A stretch of 64,000 nucleotides of DNA from CAVVEC01 sp963747105 (GTDB lineage Bacteria; Acidobacteriota; Terriglobia; Terriglobales; Acidobacteriaceae): NCBI GenBank assembly GCA_963747105.1, contig CAVVEC010000016.1:186001-250000 (forward strand), in the 5' to 3' direction. Under the pieces are notes generated by a model. It was not told where the DNA came from and did no database searches. It was given only the letters and a program-made list of their open reading frames with translations. Positions 44,830 to 51,613 of this stretch are shown piece by piece (positions within the stretch are counted from its first letter, which is position 1; each line of letters starts with the position of its first letter). The position numbers and the translations under genes are program-made.

Positions 44830-44976
44830 ATGATGTCCGGCAGACGAAGTGGCGAAACGCCCGCCTGTGGCTCGGTTCGGGAGGAGCGCTTCTTGCAGGT
44901 GGGCGTTTTTACTGTGATTGGAACTTGCCGCATCGTGCAGGGGCCTGAGCTTGGGGGATGCGTTTATGGGACGTGA
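44830..44976 (+). CDS. possible 48-residue protein
   Basis: ATG 44830 (or 44833) with GGGAGG just upstream: MMSGRRSGETPACGSVREER, then FLQVGVFTVIGTCRIVQGPE. It overlaps the next ORF by 11 nt. The RBS is good but the composition is not decisive. Confidence 0.32.
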   Translation: MMSGRRSGETPACGSVREERFLQVGVFTVIGTCRIVQGPELGGCVYGT

Positions 44977-45115
44977 CCTTGCCGGAGCCGTGGCCTTCTA
45001 TGTTCGGCGGAAGGCTAGGCATCCTAGGTCTGGCGAAACGTCGTTTAGCAGCCTCGGACCATACCCTACCTTCGAGGAAGCTCAGGCAAAGCAGCGGCAA
45101 GAAGAATCCGCGTGA
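44966..45115 (+). CDS. possible 49-residue basic protein
   Basis: ATG 44966 to TGA 45115: MGRDLAGAVAFYVRRKARHP, then RSGETSFSSLGPYPTFEEAQAKQRQEE. The LGPYPTFEEAQAK end looks like a small conserved helix-turn motif seen in short bacterial proteins. It overlaps the previous ORF by 11 nt; the pair may be one gene with a frameshift. Confidence 0.38.
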   Translation: MGRDLAGAVAFYVRRKARHPRSGETSFSSLGPYPTFEEAQAKQRQEESA

Positions 45116-45179
45116 CCATCGAGGACGCCTGAACTTGAACAGGCAGGGTGTGAGGATTTCTAAGATTATTTTGAAGTGT

Positions 45180-45221
45180 GAGCAATTCTGAACCGCCGCG
45201 CCATTGTGGCAATAGTACTAT
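45180..45221 (+). promoter_or_regulatory. class II-type palindrome promoter
   Basis: GAGCAATTCTGAAC (45180-45193), shared tail CGCGCCATTGT, and TACTAT at 45216-45221, 29.5 bp from centre. TSS near 45228, 13 nt before the ATG of the next gene. Confidence 0.58.
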
Positions 45222-45240
45222 GCAGTCGAAAGGGAGCCTT

Positions 45241-45981
45241 ATGAAACGTTCCTCCGGGTCCCGAAAGACAACTTCCAACCTTTCCGAGTCAACTCATCAA
45301 CAACTCAACATGTACGCACTCGCGGCCAGCGCAGCCGGAGTGAGCCTGCTTGCCTTGACGCAACCAGCCGATGCCAAAATCGTTTACACCAAGGCCCACG
45401 AGGTGCTTGGTCTCTATGGCCTCCATACTTATAGCCTCGACCCGAACCACGATGGAATAGGAGATTTCACTTTTACGTGGGTGCGAGAATTCCCTGACGA
45501 AGGGGTGGACGTCGGCGCAGCCGCCAAAAACGGCGTTTTGGGAAGATCCTACTACCCCATTCCTCTGAACGCGGGTACACCGATCGGACCCAAGGGCAAT
45601 TTTATTCGGGGCGGTGCATTGCTTGACATGAGAGGAGCGGTTTATACGTCGAGTTATACCTCGCTCAACTCGGGGTATTGGTTGAATGTCAAGAATCGTT
45701 ACCTGGGCTTGAAGTTCTTGATCAAGGGCAGAGTTCACTACGGGTGGGCCAGGCTGTCAGTCATAGGGCAGTTCTCCGGAGTCACCGCTTTCCTGAGTGG
45801 CTACGCTTACGAAACAATTCCGAATAAGGCCATTGTCGCAGGCCGGACTCGTGGGGCTAACGATGCCGAGCCCCCGGCGCCTGTGTATCGCACGATACCC
45901 GCGGGGAAGCCTGCCACGCTGGGCTCGCTAGCTCTCGGAGCTCCGGGATTATCCATTTGGAAGAGGGCGGAAACGAAGTAG
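45241..45981 (+). CDS. exported protein with PEP-CTERM-like tail
   Basis: A 246-residue protein. ATG 45241 with GGGAG 8 nt upstream. The N-terminus has LSESTHQQLNMYALAASAAGVSLLALTQPADAKIVY, an internal signal-type helix. The mature part includes DPNHDGIGDFTFTW (a calcium-loop-like motif) and many Tyr/Gly. The last 30 residues, LGSLALGAPGLSIWKRAETK, form a short hydrophobic segment and basic end, as in PEP-CTERM/LGxLALGA anchors, but without the PEP motif. Similar proteins occur in Acidobacteriota. Role unknown; probably surface-anchored or secreted. Confidence 0.72.
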   Translation: MKRSSGSRKTTSNLSESTHQQLNMYALAASAAGVSLLALTQPADAKIVYTKAHEVLGLYGLHTYSLDPNHDGIGDFTFTWVREFPDEGVDVGAAAKNGVLGRSYYPIPLNAGTPIGPKGNFIRGGALLDMRGAVYTSSYTSLNSGYWLNVKNRYLGLKFLIKGRVHYGWARLSVIGQFSGVTAFLSGYAYETIPNKAIVAGRTRGANDAEPPAPVYRTIPAGKPATLGSLALGAPGLSIWKRAETK

Positions 45982-46024
45982 CGCATCTTCGCGCGCGCTT
46001 TGCGACCCTTAAGTGCCGCGACAG

Positions 46025-46066
46025 AAACGCAGGTTTCTAGACTTCGCAAAATGGCCATGCCATTTT
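46025..46066 (+). terminator. two adjacent hairpins, possible terminator
   Basis: GAAACGCAGGTTTC and AAAATGGCCATGCCATTTT lie 45-85 bp after the stop at 45981 and are followed by CTCGAAATGACAAAC. They may end the upstream transcript or be a small repeat element. No clean T-run. Confidence 0.35.
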
Positions 46067-46141
46067 GCTGCGCTCGAAATGACAAACTTAGGGTTAATCA
46101 GAATTTCCAGAGAGGAATATTCGCAGTGGACAGGAGACCTT

Positions 46142-47338
46142 ATGGCAAGCCACGTACAGCGTCGGATGCGGATCGGTAAACAGACCGGTCTTGCCTGTAT
46201 GACAATTTTCTTTCTTGCAGGATTCTGCTTTAGCCAGACGGCCATTTCGCTCTCACCTTCGGGCGGTTCGCCCAAGAGCGACTGGACCGAGTTCCATCGG
46301 ACTAATATGACGCGCCAGAACCCCTATGAACACGTGCTGAACATCCACAATGCCAGGAACCTCCAGCCAAAGTGGAGTTACGCGACCAGCGGCGAAGTCT
46401 GGTCCTCGCCTGCCGTGGCAAATGGAGTAATTTACGTCGGCTCCATTGACCAGAACGTGTACGCCCTAAACGCCAGCACCGGCGTCCTACTGTGGAGCTA
46501 CACAACCGCCGGGTATGGCCATGTGGAGTCCTCGCCTGCCGTGGCCAACGGTGTGGTGTATTTCGGCTCGTGGGACGGCAACCTGTATGCACTGAAAGCC
46601 AGCACTGGCGACAAGCTCTGGAGCCATGCCATGGGTTGGCATGTGACCTCCTCACCCGCGGTAGTAGATGGTGTGGTATTTGTTGCCTCCTATCACAACG
46701 ATGTGTGCGCACTGAAGGCAGGCGACGGCCACAAATTGTGGTGCTACGGCACCGGCGGGCATGTGACTTCTTCGCCCGCAGTAGCGAATGGTGTGGTTTA
46801 TGTGGGTTCGTGGGACGGCAACGTGTACGCCCTGAACGCTAAGACCGGCGCCCTGACGTGGAGCTACACCACCGGCGGCGAAGTCCGTTCTTCGCCTGCG
46901 GTCGCCGATGGGGTGGTTTATGTCGGCTCGGAGGACGACAATGTGTATGCGCTCGACGCTGGCACTGGCGTCCTGCTATGGACCTACACTACCGCTGGAT
47001 ACGTGGATTCTTCGCCTGCAGTCGCCAATGGTGTGGTTTATGTCGGCTCGGGGGACGACAACGTGTACGCGCTCGACGCCAGCACCGGCGCCAAGCTCTG
47101 GAGTTACACCGCCGGCTATGCCGTGACTTCTTCCCCCGCCGTGGCCAATGGTGTGGTCTATGTCGGAACCTGGTGGCCTGACGGCAAGGTGTACGCGCTG
47201 AACGCCGCGACCGGCACGAAACTTTGGCACTATACCACCGGCAACAATGTGGAGTCCTCGCCCGCTGTGGTGAATGGAGTGGTTTACGTCGGCTCGGACA
47301 ACGGCTACGTTTACGCCTTCGGCCTGAAGAAGAAGTAG
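46142..47338 (+). CDS. secreted PQQ-like beta-propeller protein
   Basis: A 398-residue protein. The start was set at Met 46142, at the beginning of the basic and hydrophobic leader (TGLACMTIFFLAGFCFSQ). The mature N-terminus has a conserved WTEFHRTNMTRQNPYEHVLNIHNARNL. Then come about eight near-identical blades of about 39 residues: SSPAVANGVVYVGSxDxNVYALxAxTGxxLWSYxTGG. These are PQQ-like or Kelch-like propeller repeats; the PQQ-binding role is not shown. Paralogues are at 49261-50445, 62781-63932 and 63958-64000, with remnants at 7085 and 47479. Confidence 0.93.
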   Translation: MASHVQRRMRIGKQTGLACMTIFFLAGFCFSQTAISLSPSGGSPKSDWTEFHRTNMTRQNPYEHVLNIHNARNLQPKWSYATSGEVWSSPAVANGVIYVGSIDQNVYALNASTGVLLWSYTTAGYGHVESSPAVANGVVYFGSWDGNLYALKASTGDKLWSHAMGWHVTSSPAVVDGVVFVASYHNDVCALKAGDGHKLWCYGTGGHVTSSPAVANGVVYVGSWDGNVYALNAKTGALTWSYTTGGEVRSSPAVADGVVYVGSEDDNVYALDAGTGVLLWTYTTAGYVDSSPAVANGVVYVGSGDDNVYALDASTGAKLWSYTAGYAVTSSPAVANGVVYVGTWWPDGKVYALNAATGTKLWHYTTGNNVESSPAVVNGVVYVGSDNGYVYAFGLKKK

Positions 47339-47478
47339 GCCGGTACGCACCTGTAAAGAGGTTTCAAAATACGCTGGCTCGATGCACGCAACTTGTGCGC
47401 TGGACGCCAGCACAGAATTGCCCCCAGCCCCCTTCCTAAACAGGGTTAAACACGAGGTTTTTGTTCTCTTGAAAAGTC

Positions 47479-47550
47479 AACGGGAGAGTTTACGTCGGGA
47501 CGTACCCGGGCACCATTTTCGCTTACGGGCTTAAGAAAGGTGCGAAATAG
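47479..47550 (+). pseudogene. PQQ-like propeller C-terminal remnant
   Basis: VYVGTYPGTIFAYGLKKGAK and a stop at 47550: the last blade end of a paralogue, 140 bp after the intact gene. The rest of the gene is missing. The surrounding 47340-47738 shows nothing else. Confidence 0.62.
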
Positions 47551-47738
47551 GGTGATGTGATGATCGGGGTGGCTTTCAACCGCCCCGGCGGTAAATGGGT
47601 GAACGTCGGTTTACAGGGATTAACTTCCGTCAACAGGAGATAGCGCTCAAAACCGTCTACCCGTTACCCAGTGCCATGCTTGCGTCGCCTAGGCGGTCTG
47701 CCGTAGTTCAAATCCTGCGGCATTGGGAGGCCGTCGCT

Positions 47739-48995
47739 ATGGGCGAACAGAGAATCAAGCCGAATTACCGTTGCCGAGTGCTTCGGTTGCCGGATCTGGA
47801 TCATTGCAAATTGGCAGTGCTCAACAGCCTCGGGTCGCCAGCTTCGCGCCGCGTTTACGAGTACGCCATCGATCAATTCATTGCTTAGTATTGCTCCGAG
47901 CCTCGGCTGGCCTTCAACCGCATCGTCGTCATGCGCTATCGCATGTACCTGGAATCGCGGCATCTGGCCGCCAACACCATCAACCAGCAACTTGCAGCCG
48001 TGCGTCGCCTGGCTCACGAAGCCGCCGACGCTGGCTTGCTGAGTCCCGAGTTAGCCGCGGGGATTAGCCGCGTCAAGGGAGTCAAGCAGCTCGGATTCCG
48101 GTCGGGTAATTGGTTGAGCGCGGAGCAGAGTTCGGAAGTGCTCAAGCATGCGGGGGGAGACACTATGCGCGCCAAGCGCGATTATGCGATGTTGGCCATG
48201 CTGTTTGGTTGTGGCTTTCGCAGGTCGGAACTGGTCGGTTTGGAGTTGGACGACATCCAGATGCGCCAAGGACACTGGGCGGTTGTTGATCTGATTGGCA
48301 AAGGTGGCCACATTCGCACCGTGCCCATTCCGAACTGGGTGAAAGCCGCTCTCGATCAATGGACACGAGCCGCTGGGGTTTGTGCGGGCAAAATCTTTCG
48401 AGCAGTCGCCAGACGGGGAAAGGTGTGGGGCAGCGGCCTCTCGCAGAACGTTGTCTGGTACGTGGTCAGAACCTGCTGCGAGAGAGCAGGCTTGGAGCAC
48501 ATTGCACCGCATGATTTGCGGAGAACCTGCGCCAAGCTGTGCCACAGCAGCGGTGGCGAGCTGGAGCAGATTCAATTCTTGCTGGGGCATGCATCCGTCC
48601 AGACAACGGAACGCTATCTCGGCTGCAAACAGAATCTCGGACATCCAGTGAACGACCTTTTTGACCTCAGAACGGACGGGCGGCCGCAGGAAAACGCTGA
48701 TGAATCCGCTCCAGTGAAAGCGTCCGACCCTGTAGAAAAGGCATCTGGGCAAGGGGTAGAATGCCGGCACGGAGGACCGGAACATGATCAGCCCGTCTGC
48801 GACTCAAGACAGCTATCCCTACCAGAACGAACCGATTTGGTCGAGGTCAGAAAAGGTCATCGCCCGCACAGCCTTCGACGCTGCCCTGGGGCGAGAGCTT
48901 CACGAGGTGATTCAGCAAGCAAAGAAGATGGCCAGCCAGATCCAGCAGTCGTCGGATCTGTGGGACTTGGAACATTACCTGACCCAACGTCGTAA
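47739..48995 (+). pseudogene. tyrosine recombinase/integrase with in-frame TAG
   Basis: ATG 47739 with GGGAGG 8 nt upstream. N-terminal core-binding part: LPDLDHCKLAVLNSLGSPASRRVYEYAIDQFIA, then TAG at 47886-47888, where a Trp codon (TGG) is expected, then YCSEPRLAFN in the same frame. The catalytic half has FGCGFRRSELVGLEL (Arg), GKGGHIRTVPIP, HDLRRTCAKLCHSS (HxLR) and LLGHASVQTTERYLG (His, Tyr), all intact. The natural end is probably near 48740; the frame stays open to 48995 over the next gene. Suppression of the TAG, or a restart at Met 47931, could give a product; otherwise it is inactive. Confidence 0.82.
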
Positions 48996-49161
48996 GGAGA
49001 TCGACCGCAAGTACGACTATCGCTATTCGCAACTCACGCAGGTGTTCGGGAGACTTTTGTACGAAAAGCGACTCCGTGAGGAAGAGCTGCGCGGCTTGCG
49101 GGAGGACAAGCTGAAGCCGATCCGTTCTGTCGCCAAATTCTTTGCGGAAGACGCGGCCTGA
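48784..49161 (+). CDS. integrase-associated hypothetical protein
   Basis: A 125-residue, highly charged, helical protein: ELHEVIQQAKKMASQIQQSSDLWDLEHYLTQRRKEIDRKYDYRYSQLTQVFGRLL. No TM or Cys. I recall related proteins encoded directly after tyrosine integrases. Its ATG lies within the extended integrase frame. Function unknown; it may assist recombination. Confidence 0.65.
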   Translation: MISPSATQDSYPYQNEPIWSRSEKVIARTAFDAALGRELHEVIQQAKKMASQIQQSSDLWDLEHYLTQRRKEIDRKYDYRYSQLTQVFGRLLYEKRLREEELRGLREDKLKPIRSVAKFFAEDAA

Positions 49162-49260
49162 CCTGCATTCTGAGCGCTATCGCCTGGTTGCAACACTTAT
49201 CCCTGCAAGCCTCAGAGTTCAGCGCCCGACGGGGTTGCGACCGTCTGGGAAGCCTTGAGG

Positions 49261-50445
49261 TTAAAAGGCCGGGTGAAGCATCTTCAAAGCGGGGCGGCTG
49301 GAAGCCGTCCTCCGGACAAACCGGGACGTTACTCCCGACCCTTCTTTCAGGTCGAAGGCGTAAACCTTGTTGTCCTTCGAGCCGACATAAACCACACCAT
49401 TCACGACCGCGGGTGAAGAATACGCATCGCCTCGAGTGTGGTAGCTCCACAGCTTGGCTCCAGTGCTCGCATCCAGCGCGTACACGTTGCCGTTGTGGGT
49501 GCCCCCACCGACATACACCACGCCATTCGCCACGGCGGGCGAGGAATACACCTCGCCGCCGGCGGGGTAGCTCCACAGCAGGGCGCCGGTGCTGGCCTTC
49601 AGCGCAACGAGGTTGTCTGCCGAGCCGAAATAAACCACCCCGCCCGCCACTGCGGACGACGAGTTCCCACCACCGGGGTAGCTCCACAGCAGGGCGCCGG
49701 TGCGGGCGTTCAGCGCGTTCCCGTTGACATAAACCACCCCATTCGCCACGGCGGGCGATTCGCCGCCGGCGGGGTAGCTCCACAGCAGGGCGCCGGTGCT
49801 GGCGTTCAGTGCGTACAGGTTGCCGTCGTACGAGCCGACATACACCACGCCATTCGCCACGGCAGGCGAGGAATACACCCAATTACCGGTGGCATAGCTC
49901 CACAGCAGGGCGCCGGTGCTGGCGTTCAGTGCGTACACGTTGTGGTCGTCCGAGCCGACATAAACCACCCCATTCGCCACGGTGGGCGAAAACTCCACAT
50001 AGGAGCCGGTGGCGTAGCTCCACAGTTTGGCCCCGGTGTGGGCGTTCAGCGCATACACGTTGTAGTCGTCCGAGCCGATATAAACCACCCCATTCGCCAC
50101 CGCGGGCGAGGATGCCAGACCGGTGCCGGTCCTGTAGCTCCACAGCTTGGCCCCGGTACTGGCCTTCAGCGCGTACACTTTGTAATCGAAGGAGCCGACA
50201 TAAACCACCCCATTCACGACTGCAGGCGAGGAAAACACACCGCCGCCGGTAGCGTAGCTCCATTTCCGGTGGAGGCTCCCAACATTGTTGACGTTAAGGA
50301 CGTGCTCATACGGGTTCCAGCGCATCATGTTGGTCCTGTGGAACTCGGTCCAATCGGCGCGGGCGTTGCGCGCTGGCTGCTGACTCCATGCCACCGACAC
50401 AAAGCACGCACAGAGAATCAAAACCAAGATTCTGATTCGTTTCAT
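49261..50445 (-). CDS. secreted PQQ-like beta-propeller protein
   Basis: A 394-residue protein. The start was set at MKRIRILVLILCACFVSVAW (signal peptide, cut near WSQQ), not at the upstream in-frame Met 50523. Then ADWTEFHRTNMMRWNPYEHVLNVNNV, followed by about nine blades (SSPAVANGVVYVGSxDxNVYALNASTGALLWSY). Two blades are shortened, in the ESPAVANGVVYVNGNAL and SSAVAGGVVYFGSADNL area, so the array has changed by loss of blade segments. It faces the integrase region and has a tandem repeat before it. Confidence 0.93.
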   Translation of the reverse strand: MKRIRILVLILCACFVSVAWSQQPARNARADWTEFHRTNMMRWNPYEHVLNVNNVGSLHRKWSYATGGGVFSSPAVVNGVVYVGSFDYKVYALKASTGAKLWSYRTGTGLASSPAVANGVVYIGSDDYNVYALNAHTGAKLWSYATGSYVEFSPTVANGVVYVGSDDHNVYALNASTGALLWSYATGNWVYSSPAVANGVVYVGSYDGNLYALNASTGALLWSYPAGGESPAVANGVVYVNGNALNARTGALLWSYPGGGNSSSAVAGGVVYFGSADNLVALKASTGALLWSYPAGGEVYSSPAVANGVVYVGGGTHNGNVYALDASTGAKLWSYHTRGDAYSSPAVVNGVVYVGSKDNKVYAFDLKEGSGVTSRFVRRTASSRPALKMLHPAF

Positions 50446-50468
50446 GATTCCCTCCATAAACAAACTTG

Positions 50469-50518
50469 TCTGACGGAAAATACGTTTGCAAGGATCTGAC
50501 GGAAATACGTTTGCAAGG
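50469..50518. repeat. two-copy tandem 24/25-bp repeat
   Basis: TCTGACGGAAAATACGTTTG and TCTGACGGAAATACGTTTGC, each followed by CAAGG, 26 bp apart and 25-75 bp upstream of the PQQ gene start. Possibly operators. A further 260 bp to the DUF3592 gene shows only the intron-target copy. Confidence 0.5.
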
Positions 50519-50682
50519 GTCATTCGCCTCAGGGGGAGCTGGGTTCCATAGTGGGAACTGCTCTTCGGGGAAGCGGACGTAACAATAGTGCACCTACGAG
50601 AGCGTCGGGTCAGTGAAATTGGTCACATCTTGATGTGCGGTGCTGGCCAAGAGTTAAAAAGCTAAGGTTAGACGTTCTTGTT

Positions 50683-50754
50683 GTAACATCGCGGTTACGC
50701 TCAAAATCCCCACGCTCCGGCGAAGAAACAGCGCAAGCTTGCGAGAACGCCTGG
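50683..50754. repeat. uninterrupted copy of the group II intron insertion site
   Basis: Contains CGGCGAAGAAACAGCGC directly joined to AAGCTTGCGAGAACGCCTG. The same two halves flank the first intron (ending at 51613 and starting at 53659). It is a natural control for the intron boundaries. Confidence 0.6.
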
Positions 50755-50778
50755 TTACATCAACAACAGAAGTTGGGA

Positions 50779-51360
50779 TTATCGGGAATCAACTCGTTCT
50801 GAGCTCGATGTCAGCATGAGCAGCACGCCGGGAACGAAAAAATAAAACGCCATTCGTAACGAGCCCATCGCAGTGAGCTCAGCTGGATTGTCAGCCAACC
50901 GAATCTTGCTCGGATTCGAGCGCTTGTACCGGATTGCAACATGCTGGCCTTGCGACCAGCTTGCGGCCCAAACCTGGGCATCCATTGGGTAGGGGGATGC
51001 GGGGGAATCCAGTTCAGACTGCCGAGTTTCGCCCTCCACTGGATATGAAACTGTGCAATGGAAGAAATACGATTTGGAAAATCTGGCACCTGAGCGAAGC
51101 GTCCCTGTGGACGCCGATGTACGTTGACGAAGCTCGCCGCTCAGTACCGTGGCTTCCGACTTCGTCCAATGCGTCTGAATCCAGTAACGAGCGAATGCCA
51201 GATATCCGCTCGAAAGAAAAATGAGCATCGAGGAGAACACTAGCGCACGCCCCACGAACCTCCCGAAGTTCCTCAGTTCGTTTCCTGCGGAAGGCTGGGG
51301 AGTTGCCCTGGCTGATTTCCGCGGGCCAAATAGCGTCGTGATTGCGGGGTCGTTGCTCAC
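50779..51360 (-). CDS. DUF3592 membrane protein
   Basis: A 193-residue protein with two TM helices (ALVFSSMLIFLSSGYLAFARY near residue 40 and AFYFFVPGVLLMLTSS at the end). Between them is the DUF3592 beta domain: WTKSEATVLSGEL and QHVAIRYKRSNPSKIRLADN. The N-terminal 35 residues are cytosolic and basic. Such proteins are uncharacterised. It lies between the empty and the occupied intron site. The 200 bp between its start and the intron flank (51361-51565) shows nothing. Confidence 0.8.
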   Translation of the reverse strand: MSNDPAITTLFGPRKSARATPQPSAGNELRNFGRFVGRALVFSSMLIFLSSGYLAFARYWIQTHWTKSEATVLSGELRQRTSASTGTLRSGARFSKSYFFHCTVSYPVEGETRQSELDSPASPYPMDAQVWAASWSQGQHVAIRYKRSNPSKIRLADNPAELTAMGSLRMAFYFFVPGVLLMLTSSSERVDSR

Positions 51361-51613
51361 TGGAGTCGCGTCAATCGCCCTCAGACTGTCTTATCAAACT
51401 TCGATATTAACTGTCGGTTCTATAGACTTTTCCTCAATCTTCTCGAAGGCGCAAGTTACACCCGACCACCGCCTTTCAGAAAGTTTGGGGTTCTTCTGCA
51501 CACGGGACGGCCGCGTAGCCATACCGAGTTTGTAGAAGTTGGCAACCCTTGAATGGTTAGCGAAATATCGCGTTTACGCTCAAAATCCCCACGCCCCGGC
51601 GAACAAACAGCGC

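Noticed and set aside
45900..45981. True PEP-CTERM signal
   Set aside because: The hydrophobic and basic ends are present but the PEP motif is missing, so only PEP-CTERM-like is claimed.
49438..50499. 353-codon ORF antisense to the PQQ gene
   Set aside because: Repetitive His/Ala/Gly reading produced by the blade repeats on the other strand. Similar long antisense ORFs at 46302, 46976 and 63495 were rejected for the same reason.
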